From positions 532,260-596,259 of the forward strand of contig NW_022985167.1 in NCBI RefSeq assembly GCF_010093535.1: DNA of 64,000 bases, read 5' to 3'. The position numbers were made by a program, and so were the translations under genes. This stretch comes from Lindgomyces ingoldianus. Its lineage: Eukaryota; Ascomycota; Dothideomycetes; Pleosporales; Lindgomycetaceae. Below are positions 1 to 12,544 of this stretch, piece by piece. The notes under the pieces are model-generated. The model did no database searches. It was not told the origin of the DNA and saw only the letters and a list, made by a program, of their open reading frames with translations. Positions within the stretch are counted from its first letter, which is position 1; each line of letters begins with the position of its first letter.

Positions 1-513
1 GCCCATAACAACCCGCTCTAGCACTATATAGTACAGTACAGCCTAGAATATTATTTAGATACTACTTCTGCTTCTTGCTTACATGTTTGCGCGTTATGCC
101 TAGTTTAATTACACTATCTGCAGCGCCTTTAGGATAGCTTACCTACTTTAGCTTACACCTGCTTCTTTGCCTTCTTCCTGTTACTACGCGCTTTAAACTT
201 CTTTAAAGCTGTTAAGCATAGGCCTTTCTAAATTATTAAGGTCTTTTCTACCTTAATTTACTTTCTTTTATGTAATTTATGTTATGTAGTAGCCTTATTA
301 GCTACTTAAAGCTTAGTAATTTTCTATTACACTAACACTAGCTTATACATAATTATTACTACCCTTTTTAAAACTTTTTTAAACACTTTAACTATAAAAG
401 TTAGTAAACTATTTATATACTTTTAAATCTTTATCTTTATAAGCATTAATTATAACCTAAGTTTTAAAGTATTACTTAAAGTTTGCAACTACTAGAGCTT
501 ATTATATATAAGT
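1..513 (-). pseudogene. Fot1/pogo transposase copy 1, C-terminal piece (element split)
   Basis: This is the 3' (C-terminal) part of a Fot1/pogo-type Tc1-mariner transposon read on the minus strand. It aligns by eye with 15466-15975 of copy 2, base for base apart from C/T and G/A changes, and continues after the copia insertion at 12545. The left TIR lies just outside the window, about 80 bp short when compared with copy 2. The target duplication TAAGT (509-513) of the nested copia element ends this piece. No usable frame remains, and RIP-type transitions are dense. The family is assigned from the other half (12545-13823) and from copy 2, where transposase motifs are readable. Confidence 0.8.
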
Positions 514-793
514 TGTCCGTACGCAGCAGCAGCGTCGCGGCCTGGATACGAACGATCGCGCACGAGCAGGATCACGTATCTATGTCACATGATGCTCGTG
601 CGCGAACCTCTGTGCGCGAACATCTAGATATCCCCCTTTTCCTCTGTACAGAGGAAAGACAAGAGTAATAGAACTAGAAACATGTTACCCTTACCTTACC
701 TACCTTGTATGCTGTGCACACTGTACACCACTCTTACTCTTGCTACTTAAGTGCTTATACTATAAGCAGCTAGCTGTTAGAGCCTATTTAACA
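514..793 (+). repeat. 5' LTR of copia element (280 bp)
   Basis: The LTR starts TGTCCGTACG and ends TTTAACA. It matches 12265-12544 along its full length. It is much less RIP-mutated and more CpG-rich than the interior. Confidence 0.92.
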
Positions 794-830
794 CTAATTA
801 GTAGTTAATTTAATTAACTATAAATTAGTA

Positions 831-1190
831 AGAGTAATAATAGAGTACCTACACCCTACAAGGTACTTTGTTTTGTTACCTATCCCCTAGGAAGAGTAAC
901 AACAGAGCACCTACGCTCTGTAAGGTACTTTGTTTAGTTACCTATCTCTTAGAATAGCAGATTAATCCTTTACATTGTACAGTAAGCTCTGCTACTGTAC
1001 AAAGCAAAGAGGAGATAGTGTAAGACGCACACTAAAGCTACTAAAGCTGCACAACCTAGCAGCTAGACAATAGCACATTAATCCTTTACATTATACAGCA
1101 AGCTCTGCTACTGTACAAAGTAAAGAGGAGATAGTGCAAGGCGCACACTAAAGCTATTAAAGCTGCACAACCTAGCAGCTAGATAACAGC
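831..1190. repeat. Two tandem duplications in the copia 5' leader
   Basis: A 62-bp unit occurs twice (starting at 831 and 893; shared AGAGTAA...AAGGTACTTTG). A 116-bp unit then occurs twice (starting at 961 and 1077; shared ATTAATCCTTTACATT...CTAGCAGCTAGA). Both lie between the left LTR and the nested gypsy element, in the untranslated leader. Confidence 0.85.
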
Positions 1191-1577
1191 AGTACCTGCG
1201 CAATCTACTAGAAAAGCAATTAACTATACTATTATAATAAAATCTTATTAGCAACTAACAACTCTATGTAATAATAGGAAAAATAAGAAATAATTCCTAT
1301 TATATAAATAACTTATAAAGGACATAGGGATATTAGAGGCAACACTACAGAACAAGACTAGCCTAGAGTACTAGAATAACAAGATTAACATGTTAAAGGC
1401 TCTAATAAGCCTATAAACTTAATTATACATAAGTTACATAATTACTAATCTACACATAACAACTTAAAAAGGCGCTACTCTTTTAAGTGCGTACATAGAA
1501 GATTTTAAAGAATAGACACTATAAAACTTTTTAGCACTTAGCTGCGCGTTTAAAAGGGAGCTTATATAAGTGCTAGA
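1191..1577. other. Copia leader/early gag region, no readable frame
   Basis: This is AT-rich copia internal sequence between the leader tandem repeats and the gypsy insertion point. It ends in the target duplication CTAGA at 1573-1577. I see no motif in it. Confidence 0.6.
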
Positions 1578-1895
1578 TGTCACAATTGTGCACGAGTAAG
1601 GTTATAGAGCTTCACAGAGGTCTAGTTCAATTACTACGTGAGGTATCATAGTAGGTACAAGACGTTGTGTAAGGAACAGGAAGGTTTAGAAGGAAGTTAG
1701 TAATTAAATACTTAGCTTAAAAGTCTAAGCGCTTTAGGTATAAATTAAGCCTATTCTAAGTTTAGTTAGTGTTAAGGCAGTTTATGCTTAAGTTTATGTC
1801 TATGTTGTGTTGTGTTTATGTTAGACGTGCACTAATAATACTCTAGTACGCGTCTAATATAGTTATGTCTAGGATCTAGGGAGGATACTGTAACA
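1578..1895 (-). repeat. 3' LTR of the nested gypsy element
   Basis: It starts TGTCACAATTG and ends CTGTAACA on the plus strand, 318 bp, and pairs with 6925-7242. It is the 3' LTR because the element reads on the minus strand. Confidence 0.92.
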
Positions 1896-1911
1896 GTACC
1901 CCCCCTCTTAT
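1896..1911 (-). promoter_or_regulatory. Polypurine tract of the nested gypsy element
   Basis: On the minus strand this reads as an A/G run with seven consecutive G, immediately upstream of the 3' LTR. This is the expected plus-strand DNA priming site for reverse transcription and it fixes the element's orientation. Confidence 0.75.
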
Positions 1912-2299
1912 TAGAAAGGGAATCCTTTACATTAGTAGTTCTAGCATTAGGTTGTCTTTATTAGAGTACAGGTTTAGTTTAGATAGGTATTAGGTATAGA
2001 ATTAGGTTACTGCAGAGTTCTTTTATAAGGCTTCTACAGGTTCTTATAATAGTTTGTTGTATCTAGTTTATTTTATAAAGTATTTATAAGTATATTTCTT
2101 CTTGTTAAACTAGATCTATTTAACATCTTCTACAACATATTCTAGTTTGTTGTTTATAATAATAGGTTTAGGTAGCAAGTTTAGCTGTCTAGGTAGATAG
2201 TTAGATTTAAAGGCTACTTAGCGCAGCAACAATACATAGAACACAGGGTGTATCTTTATGCTGTTAGGTAGAATTAATTAGTAAGCATATAATAAAACT

Positions 2300-5200
2300 A
2301 TATAAGCTACTGTAAAAAGGCTAAGGTTCTTTTAATTAAGTTTCTTTAATTATTAGTTTATTTAGATATTTCTAGTGTCTAGCTAGACCTTCTTGCTAGC
2401 TGCATACATAGGGGCAGAGGTTTAGGATTAGTTTATGTACTCTTATTAAAAAGCTTAAGCCTATGTAAGCTTTTTATAAACATATTTAGATATGTTTTAA
2501 ATCTTATTAATAAGTTTATTTATATTTATTACTTATATAAATTAATAAGTTAGTTAAAGAGTATTTATAAGTAGTTTAAATTCTATTTAGAGGTAGTATC
2601 TATAGTTTGCTAAAAACAAGGATACTTATGTTAATTTAAATGTTATGTTATTAGCTTTAAACTATGCTATAGCTAACTATTTTACCTAGTTATCCTACTA
2701 GTAGTTTATGTATGCTTATAGGACTTATTTTATTATAGTGTTTACGTTCTTAGTCTAGCTGTTAGTCTCTAGGTAAAAAGCTGTAGATAGATAGAGGATA
2801 ATTTAGAGCTGTTTATAGAGTTTATTCTAGAAGGCTAAGACAAACTGCGTACCTCTGTCTAATATAATTATATTAGGCAGGCTATAGTAAACTTATACAT
2901 ATTAGTAGAATAACTAGGCTATATTAGGGGCAGTTATAGAGGAACATAGTATTAGGTGTTAATACTTAGTTAAGTAATTAACAACTACTATAATATTTAT
3001 GTACCTTTTAGATAGAAGTAGGTCTATAATAAAATTAATTAATATGTCTTTCTAAGCTTATTTAAAGATTAGAAGTAGTTTAAGTAGGCTATTATACCTT
3101 TTTTAAGAGGCTTTTACTTTATAGCAAGTATAGCAACATAATACATATTAGCGTATAGTATAGAACATGCGGGGCTAGTAGTACTCTCTCTGTAGTAGGT
3201 TAAGAGTCTTTTCTCTGCCTAGGTGTCCTCTAACAGGCAAGTTGTGTATAATTTAAAGTAGTTTAATTCTTAGTTTATTAGAATTAAAAATTATAAGTTA
3301 GTTATAGTAATATAGCTTACTATTTTAGTTTTTATAGTTAGCTAGTGTTACCTTCTTTAACTAACTAGCGCTGTTTTAGAGCAGGTTTAAAGTTTTTTAG
3401 ATAAATTTATTATTTAGATACTTATTAGTAATAATTTAATTAATTATCTAATCTATTTTATTTAGGTTAAGGTCTAAAAATAGCTTAAGTTAAAGTAGAG
3501 TTTAGTGTTAAGCCTTTTACACTTCTTTCTAAGCAGGGACGTCTTAGGATTGCCTTATAAGGGCATCTAGTTTCCCTCTATCTTAACTAAGATAATAAGT
3601 AATCTTAAAATTAAAATAAAATAGGTATTTAGACTAATAGGCTTATTAGTAGCTAAGTTATTTTATAGTTACAAAGTACTATAAGTTTTTATAGTTAGAT
3701 AGAACTTATATTAGATGCGCTGCACCTTCTAGTTTAAGTTGCTATTATTTAAAGCAGTGTACTATAGTAAGTAATTCTTTGTTATAAATCTTATAATTAC
3801 TTTCTGCAGGACTTATTCTTTTTAAGAAGTATGTAATAGGCTTAATAGTCCTGTCTAGCTTAGTCTAGGAGAGAACTCCTACTACTATGTAGTCTAAGGC
3901 ATTAGCTTTTATAAGTATTAGTAGTTTAAAGTTAAAGTAGCAGAGTATTAAGGCTTTAGTAAAGGCTTTCTTTAGCTAGTTAAAAGACTATTAGTAATTT
4001 AAGTTAAAGTTAAATTAAACCTTTTTTTTAGTAAGTGTAATTATAGGGCTTACTAGCTATAAGAAGTTATTAATAAATTATTAGTAAAAGTTAGTAAATT
4101 TTATAAAAGCTTAAATGTTCTTTATGTCCTTTAGGTATTACTAATCTAGTATAGTCTAAACCTTAACAGGGTCTATTTAGATGCTATCTATAAAGATTAT
4201 ATATCCTAAATATGTAACCTTTAATTAGTAGAACTTGCATTTGTCTATGTTAAGTTGCAGACCTACTTCTTTTATAGCCTTTAGCACTAGGCGTACATGC
4301 TGTTTGTGCTCTAAAAGGCTATTACTATAGATTAAAATATTATTAATATACATAGTGCAGAACACGTCTAAGTAAGGTTAGAGTAAGTTGTTTACAAAAT
4401 GTTAAAAAGTACTAGGCGTGTTAGCTAAGCTAAAGGGCATTACTAGGTACTTAAATAGTCTGTATTAGGTCTAAAACGCTGTTAGCTACTTATTACCCTT
4501 TACTATTCTTAGCTTATTAAAGGCAGCAATAATATCTAACTTTATAAAATACTTTACTTTACTTAGTTAGCTTAAGGTTTCCTGTAAAAAAGGAATTAAG
4601 TATTAGTTTTTAATAGTAACAGTGTTTAGTTCTTAGTAGTTAACGCAGAATTAAAGCCTACTTTTAAGTTTCTTTATAAATAGTATAAGTAACACTACTA
4701 GTAAGAAGCTAGCTTAAATAAACTCTTTTTTTAAGTGCTTATTAAGGTATTTTTAGAGCACTTTTAATTTATTTAGTAACATCTTATACAGTGGCCTATA
4801 ACTAGGTTGTTTACTAGGCTTAAGGGTTATTTAGTAATTGTACAGACGTTGTATTAAAAGCTTATTAGACTTATCTTAGAAAAAGACATGTAATAAGTTG
4901 TAGTAGTCTTAAGAGACTATTATTCTTAAGTTAGTATGTTTTTAGAGAGCTAAAGCTTAGTCTATATTAGAAATTATAACTGCGTAGATTTTATAATTTA
5001 GTTGTTAAGCTAGGGTCACAAATAGGGCAGGTCCTATGTAGCAGATGTCTATCTACTGTTTAAGTCCTAGTTTGTGTCTAAATTAGGTAGGTAGAGGTTC
5101 TTTAAAAGCTTTCTTTTCTTTAAGTTTAGGCAGTTGTTAAATTATTTTACATAGCTTATCTTAGTAAAAGGCTTAGCTTGTTAGCCTTACTTAGGTAGTT

Positions 5201-6900
5201 TTTCTCTAAGTTATTAAAAAGTAAGTTTAAAAACCTTCTATATTAAGTGCTATTTAAGTGTTGTTTAGGTGTAAGCATAAGCATATATTTTAGCATTAAA
5301 AAAAGTTAAAGTTTAGAACTTACTCTTAGTAATTAAAGGTAACCTTATGCTAATACAGCTATAGTTATCCTAGGATTAGGTTATAACATTCTGTGTTAGT
5401 TACATAGAGCTTAATCTACTCCTTATAGTGTTAGTAGGTAATTATAACAGTTATAGTACAGAAAATAAAACCTCCTTTAAGTTATTTTCTATTAAATCTA
5501 GTTAGGTAAATTATTTAGGTAAGTAGTGTTAATTAAAAATTTAGTTTACGCGCTAGTTCTCTGTTAATGTAACCTATGCTATTTACTTCTAAGTTAATAA
5601 GAGCCTATATTAGAGCTAATATAGTTTTTTATTATAAATATATAAGAATATTAACTTAGTACTTCTAGTTATTAGTAGGGGACTTAGCCTATAGGTTAGC
5701 AAAGATCTAGTGTTAAATTAGTCCTAGAGGGTAACTTAGCCCTAGGACAAGCCTTTTTGCAGGCTCCTACTGCTATAGCTGCGGCTATGTTAAGAGTAGT
5801 AAAAAAAATTAAGGCTTAAATACAAGTTAAAGCTCTTATAAAAATAAAATTAGAATAGTAAGGATTTTTAATAAGTGCTAGTAGCACTACTTGCGTAGAC
5901 TTAAGAAAAGAGAATAAAGTAGTTTTAAAAGATATAACTATGCTTACTACACTTAAAGTATTAACTTTTCTTTTTATAATCTTTACACTTTCTAGAACTA
6001 ACTAGAGCATAATTTAAATTAATTTTTATTACATTAAGGTTCTTATTTGTAACTGCGCTAGTTTAGGGGCGTATTAGGGCTTATACAGGGAGGAACCTTA
6101 TGTTATTATTATAGGTAGCAATTAGGTTTGCATACACATTAAGGTTGTTTAAGAGGGGTTCTTCTACTATAGCGCATTACAGTTTAGTTAAGAGGGAGTT
6201 ATATAAGGCTATAATTAGACCTATCTTATTTAGGCCTATATTAGATGCAAGTTAGTAGAACTTAGTAAAGTGTAAAGTAAAGCTTTTTTTTCTTTGTTAT
6301 AAAGTGTTTAAGCAACTTAGGGCTATTAACTCTTTATTTAAGTCTTTATAAGTTACTTATAAGAACGCTATAAATTAATCTAGGTTAATAATATTCTTAT
6401 CTATTAGTAAGTTAATTAAGGCTATTATATTATAATTAAGTTAAAAGTAGGCATATAGTAACTAGGAGTGTTTAAAAGAGAATTAGTCTACGTTTCCTTT
6501 AAGTTTATATTAGAGCTTACATAGAAAGAAAGGTAGGTCTTTTTATTTTTTATTAAATAGTAGGGGATTAGGGAGTTAGTTAGATTTTATTACTAGGTTA
6601 GAAAAGTTATAGGTTATAAGCAGTGTTAAGTAGAAAAGAGTTAAGCTATCTCTAGACTTCTAAGTAAGCTTTAAAGCTAGTAAGTTCTTAGTTCCTACTA
6701 CTATAACAGAAGTTAAGGCAGAAACAGACTGCTTAATAACATAAAGCTGTTCTTTAAAGTCCTTTTAAAAAGCTTTAAAGCTTATAATATAGTAGCTTTT
6801 TTATAAAGTAAGCGCTTTTTAGAAAGCTTTTTAGCTTACTTTAATAGCTTAGAGTTATGTAAGTACTAAGCTTATTAGATTAGATTTAGAGGCTATTTTT
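2300..6900 (-). pseudogene. Gypsy gag-pol polyprotein remnant (RT, RNase H, integrase)
   Basis: The polyprotein encoded structural gag plus protease, reverse transcriptase, RNase H and integrase for a Ty3/gypsy cycle. Translation of the minus strand near 4440-4380 gives MPFSLANTPSTF, the MPFGLxNAPxTFQ motif of gypsy RT. Just downstream, near 4355-4324, it gives MYINNILIYS, a YIDDILIYS active site with both catalytic Asp changed to Asn (G-to-A). Near 3240-3120 it gives RGHLGREKTLNLLQREY, followed by a stop and PRMF...YVLCCYTCY, the H2C2 zinc-binding domain that opens integrase. Most stops replace Gln codons. The 5' third (5000-6900) should hold gag/protease, but I could not place motifs there. 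Confidence 0.85.
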
Positions 6901-6924
6901 AGCTAAGGTTTTAACATAATGTAA

Positions 6925-7242
6925 TGTTATAATTATGCATAAGTAAGGTTATAAAGCTTTACAGAGGTCTAGTTTAATTACTACATAAGGTATTATAGTA
7001 GGTACAAGACGTTGTGTAAAGAACAGAAAGGTTTAGAAAGAAGTTAGTAATTAAATACTTAGCTTAAAAGTCTAAGCGCTTTAAGTATAAATTAAGCCTA
7101 TTCTAGGTTTAGTTAGTGTTAAGGCAGTTTATGCTTAAGTTTATGTCTGTGTTGTGTTGTGTTTGTGTTAGACGTGCACTAATAATACTCTAGTACGCGT
7201 CTAATACAGTTATGTCTGGGATCCGGGGAGGATACCGTGACA
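6925..7242 (-). repeat. 5' LTR of the nested gypsy element
   Basis: 318 bp, the partner of 1578-1895. It ends GATACCGTGACA on the plus strand and is followed by the CTAGA duplication. Confidence 0.92.
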
Positions 7243-10200
7243 CTAGAGGATAAAAGAATTACACTATAGCTAGGCACTAAAGGTACCTAAGCCTAGAAGC
7301 TGTATAATATAGCACAAGAAAAAGTAATTACACTAGAAAGGCTTTATACGCAACTTTTATTACTATATAAGGCTCTGCACAGAAGTAGACTAAACATAAT
7401 GCTGCTATTAACACTAAACATACTAGCATTACCTGCTCCTACACCTTAGCTAGCACTACACTAATTACTGTACAAACAATACATGCCACCCTACCTAACG
7501 CCTGCTCCACACCCTCAATTGTACACACCACCGCCTGCAGTAGTGTATGCACTACTAATACCACCTGCATAATTTATACCACATTACAACCTGTACAAAC
7601 TTCTACTTTAAAGAGAAACTACTAAAGAAAAACTTCTAGCAGACAAGATTATATAATTTTAAAAAGTATAAAAAAAAATAATAACTACATAAGTTAACTA
7701 TATAACATTTTTATAAATAAAATAAAAATCTTTATTAATCTATGTTAACAGCTAAATATCTAGGAAACTTAGTATATAGACATCTTTCTAAATATTCTAG
7801 AAGGTTAGGCAAATATGTACTATATGCATAATATAGGCCCTAGATATAACTAAAAGCATTTATATAACACCTTAAGCAGTTACTTTAACACTAATGTAAA
7901 CTATAGCTAGTACTAGACAGACTAGATAATAATAACTTTTACATAATACTAATAAAAAAACTTTAATAAAAGTTTATATAAAGTTCTTAAAATAATAATT
8001 AATAAGCTTACACTTATATAAAAAGCACTAAGAACAGAATTTTAAGAGAATGTTCTACTGCACACTGCTGTTATATAAGCCTGTTAAGGATAACTAGAAC
8101 TAGAACATGCTATATTTACTATTAAGCTCTTGTGTAAAGCCTTATTTAGTAACCTACAGGCATTACTCTAAGTTACTATAGACTAAAGGGTAAACTAATA
8201 CCTCTAGGAACTGCCTAATGTATACTACACAGACTGCTAATACAACTCTATATAATAAGAAAGAAGCCTCCCTCTGTGTAGAAAAAAACAATGTAGAAGA
8301 TCTCTATCTAGGTTTAGGCTATAATTTAGAGACAACTGCACGCAGACAAAGAAGTGCTTTGTCTGCTATAAAGAAGAATGTTAGTTATTAAACTACCCTT
8401 ATAATAACTGTACGCAAGCAAAGAACTAGTATATTGCCTTATATAAAGATTTCTATAATAAGACTTTATTATATAAAGCTATTACTTTATACATCTAAAA
8501 CTTTAAAAGTTACCCTAAGAAAGAAGATAATTTATATAATGTAAAAAAAATAAAATAAGAGAGTAAGGATGCTAAAAAAGCTATTAACTACTTTACCTTT
8601 ACTACTTATCTATACTATGCAACAGGAGAGGATATCTACAGCATTAAACCTAAGAAATATGCTAAGCAGTTTATCTTTAATAACTAATACTGTACAGTAT
8701 ACTAAGGTAAACTATAAAACATAGGCGTAGTAAAGATCTCTACTATTAGTAAGTTTTAACTTAAGGCGTATATATAAAAAAACCTATATATAGAAATTAA
8801 TTAGACACTTAGCTAAATAAATATTAGCTTTAAAGGCTAGACACTAAAGGGATTACTTAGTACTGTATAAATCTAAAACCTAATTAGTCTAGTTACATAC
8901 TATATTTTAGAGACTCTAACACTATTCTTGCTATTACTAGCAAATGCTAACTAACTTAGAGCATACTTTAACAACATTTTAAATATTATTATATGTAAAG
9001 ATAAAACTACTATACTTATTATATAAAAATAAAGACACTTTTTTTTTAATATTAGTAAGAAAAAATTTATGTCTTTCTTTACTAAATTAAAACTCTGCTG
9101 CCTTTACTACTAATTTAGACACCCCTGCATAGAGAGACTCTAGAAGATGCTAACTAGCGCTAGCTATAATGTTAATGCTATAGTGCTAGAAGAGATTAAA
9201 AAGTTCTGCTACCTCTGCTAATTATATAACTAGGCCTTATAAAAATTTAAGTTTATAATTAAGAATAACACTTACTTTAACTATAAAGTTGTTATTAATG
9301 TTATATAAATTAATAATAAAAATGTTTTACATGTTATTAATATAGACATATTATTTTAGGCTACTACATTTCTAAAATCTATGTCTACATAAGATACCTA
9401 GGATGCACTGTGTAAATGCTAGATTAACACCTATTAAAAACCTCTAAACTATATTATGTATAACTCTAGTATAAACTTTACTTTAAAGGATTTTTAAGCT
9501 TATGCAAAAATTATAGAAGCTATATGCAGGTAAATGCCTATAAAAGCACATTAGGTAGTTAGAAAAGTTAAGCGCGCATATATACCTCTCTAATAAGTGT
9601 TTAACATCTTAAAGACTAAGCTAGGTAACTGTATAAATAATAAGGCTATTCTGCAGATAACAGTTAAGGCTCTAAACAACACAGCTAGCCTGCACAGTCT
9701 AGTACCTACACTGCTAGTCTTTAGAGCATACTTAAGAATTAACCTAAACTTTCTACTATTACTAGACATTATTACATAAGCAAGTGCTATATAAAAGGTA
9801 ATAAAGATACTTTAAAAGAACTATGTAAAAGTAAACATTAATTATATAATTAACACTTATAATAGCTTTATAACACATAAAGTTCTTAACCTCCCCCTTA
9901 GCTTAGAGATTATAGTATAGAGAGAGAAGAAAGGCTAGACTAGCCTATATAAAATTAAAAGTATTAAAAAAAAACATTATTATTAAAAAAAATAGCCTAC
10001 TAAAGCTCTAATATACGCAGGTTAAACTATACTATAAAGAAAAGAAAAAAGATAACTTACTTATAATAAACAACTTAGATAAACTAATCTCTATATAAAG
10101 AGATTCTCTAAAAAAAAGAAAAAAAAATAGCCTTATAAAAATGTTATAAAGGCAGAACTAAAGCCTACTATAAACTAAGCCCTTTAGAATAGCAATGCTG

Positions 10201-12264
10201 CACTAGTGCAAAGAGAAGATATAGATACTAGAAAAAGTAAAAAGTAAAGAAAACCTATATAAAGTCTAGACTAGGTATTTCTAACCTAGAAGAAAAAGAA
10301 TAATTAGGCCTTATCTATTAAGCTTTATATAGATAGTGTAATTACTATACCTAAAAAACTATTTAAAGAATTAGACTATATAAAGATAAACACTTTAATT
10401 ACTAACAGCACTTTTAAAGTTATAGCATATAACTTAATAAAGCATAAAAGTTAAATTTTTAACCTTTGCCTTATATAAAAAGTAAAAGGTAAAATAACTT
10501 AACTATATAAGAAATCCTACTTAGTGTTTACTAGCTACTTAGATAAAAAAAAGAAAGAAATCTTTACCTAGTTACTAACTATTTAGAGAATAAGCTAGAG
10601 ACTACTTCTAGCTATAAAAGTAAGCCTAAGAGCTATGTATAAAATGCATTTTAAACTATGTAATATTACATAAGTATACATCTAATTAATAAATAAGCTT
10701 ATGCGCACGCTATACATAAAGCTACTAAAGAAGATGCGCTAGAGCTTTTTACTAAATACAATACTCTAGGTTGTATAACCCTTATATAGAGCTACTAAAT
10801 TAGGACTATATTAGTTTAAGATATACTATAACTACTATAAAAAAAAGCTGTGCATGCATATCTTTTTATACAACCTCTACCTTTTAATTACTAATAAAAG
10901 AGAGCACACCTTTAGTATTACTAGCCTATAAATAGAGAATACTTTAAGCATTATAACAAAGAATTTTACATAAAAAAAAAAACTATAAAAAGTAAAATTT
11001 TATATAAAAAGTAAGACTATTTTAGTAAAGAAGTAACCTATTAAGTTTAATAGTAAAAGAATTAAACTTACACATAACATAGTAGTTTTTACTTAAAAGA
11101 GATAAGTAAGCTACCTTTATATAATTAACCTAAAGGACAAGAATGCTGCATAATAATATGTTAAGTAATATGTAAAAGAGGTATACATTGCATTTATATG
11201 TTAACTAAAAGCAGCATTTAACCTATCTATTACTGCATAAACTACAGACTCTTTACATAATAACATTAACACACTTAACGCATAAATCTAATAGTAGATA
11301 GATAATAGTAAGCATAGTCTTACCTTTTTACTATTATAGCTTAATTATGTAAAGCTGTTTATTTTTATAAATAAATTATTTACTAATAATAAAAACCTTA
11401 GCTTATAGCTAGAATTTTTAATTATATTAAGTAATAAGAACTATATAAAGTAAAGCAACTGCTTTAAAATACTAGGCAACATTATACACTAGAATTCTAC
11501 TAAGTGTAAAAAAGTAACTAGAAGTGTCTTTACTAGTAAACTATACAGAATAGTTAGAAAGTTTAATAATGTAATTACTTTTAGTATAACTTTATAGTAA
11601 ATTATATAAATACTTAAACTGCTACTAATTCTAGTAGTAATCTACATAAATTTAAGGTTTCTATATAATTACCTTATTAAGCTAGGCACTACTAGTAAAA
11701 AGTAACTTATAATTAATATTATATTACTCTGTAAATTATATAAGAAAAAGGAAATTACTAAGATTAAGTAAATTAATAGTAAAGATAACTTAGTAAATGT
11801 ATATATAAAGAAAACACTAAACTAGGCTTTTTAATTATTAGTCCTAACTAACTACCTCTTTGTCTAGATAGAAGCATCTGTGGACTAGCTAGATCCTGTG
11901 CGCAAAGATGCCTTAGACTAACTAGACTAACAACACCTTTATATAAGGCCTATTTCTTTTTATTTTGTTTTTTTTATATTATACGCACTTATTTTTTTTA
12001 TTATAAGGATCTGTCACTGTTAGCACTGTATAAAAAAAGAAAAGAGCTAGGAGATTATATAGCAAGGCTTAGAAAGCAAAGGATAAAGAAAAGAAAAGCT
12101 ATTTACATAGCACAACTAGCCTATTCTAACGCACAGCATTACTAAGGCAAGTCTTAATAAATAAAGTAAAGTAAAAGCAGAATGTAATTAGATAGACCTA
12201 CACAGACAGAAGAGAGGTAACGCGTACAAAAGGCAACTCTTTAGACAAAAAGAAAAGTTGCTAG
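7243..12264 (+). pseudogene. Copia gag-pol polyprotein remnant
   Basis: This is the degraded plus-strand polyprotein of the copia element: gag, then protease, integrase, RT and RNase H in copia order. Near 8353-8420 translation gives CFVCYKEECW followed by a stop and LLNYPYNNC, the CFVCxKxGCWSxxH knuckle of fungal copia gag. Near 9330-9500 it gives VINIDILF, then ATTFLKSMST and DTxDALCKC, resembling the start of the integrase core (VVDxxTxFxAARFLxxxSTxxxWxAL). The RT region should lie about 10.4-11.9 kb, but its YVDD box could not be read. The frames shift repeatedly. I see no purine tract clear enough to call next to 12265. Confidence 0.75.
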
Positions 12265-12544
12265 TGTCTGTACACAGCAGCAGCGTCGCAGCCTGGATAT
12301 AAACAATCGCGCACAAGCAGGATCACATATCTATGTCACATAATGCTCATGCGCGAACCTCTGTGCGCAAACATCTAGATATCCCCCTTTTCCTCTATAC
12401 AGAGGAAAGACAAGAGCAATAGAACTAGAAACATGTTGCTCTTACCTTACCTACCTTGTACGCTGTGCACACTGTACACCACTCTTACTCTTGCTACTTA
12501 AGTGCTCATACCATAAGCAGCTAGCTGTCGGAGCCCATTCAACA
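12265..12544 (+). repeat. 3' LTR of copia element (280 bp)
   Basis: It starts TGTCTGTACA and ends CCATTCAACA. It is followed by the TAAGT duplication at 12545-12549. Confidence 0.92.

Larger units (their letters stand above)
1578..7242 (-). mobile_element. Ty3/gypsy LTR retrotransposon nested in copia (dead)
   Basis: The 5665-bp element has 318-bp LTRs at 1578-1895 and 6925-7242 and a perfect 5-bp duplication CTAGA (1573-1577 and 7243-7247). Transcription is on the minus strand: a purine tract (minus strand AAGAGGGGGGG) directly abuts the inner edge of the left LTR. RT precedes the integrase zinc finger when read right to left, which is the gypsy order. It inserted into the copia internal region after copia had entered Fot1 copy 1. 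The left LTR is clearly more RIP-mutated than the right one (for example GATCTAGGG against GATCCGGGG), so mutation was uneven along one element. Confidence 0.93.
514..12544 (+). mobile_element. Ty1/copia LTR retrotransposon (dead), split by a gypsy element
   Basis: The element is bounded by two 280-bp LTRs (514-793 and 12265-12544) that start TGTC and end AACA. The 5-bp duplication TAAGT lies at 509-513 and 12545-12549. Removing the nested gypsy element (1578-7242) and one CTAGA leaves about 6.4 kb, normal for copia. Coding is on the plus strand: a copia zinc knuckle near 8353-8420, then an integrase-like stretch near 9240-9500, then a long 3' part expected to hold RT/RNase H. The target is Fot1 copy 1, whose sequence rejoins exactly across the element when compared with copy 2. 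It is inactive: every frame is riddled with TAG/TAA. Confidence 0.9.

Noticed and set aside
483..668. 61-codon plus-strand frame
   Set aside because: It starts in Fot1 and runs into the copia LTR, crossing the insertion junction.
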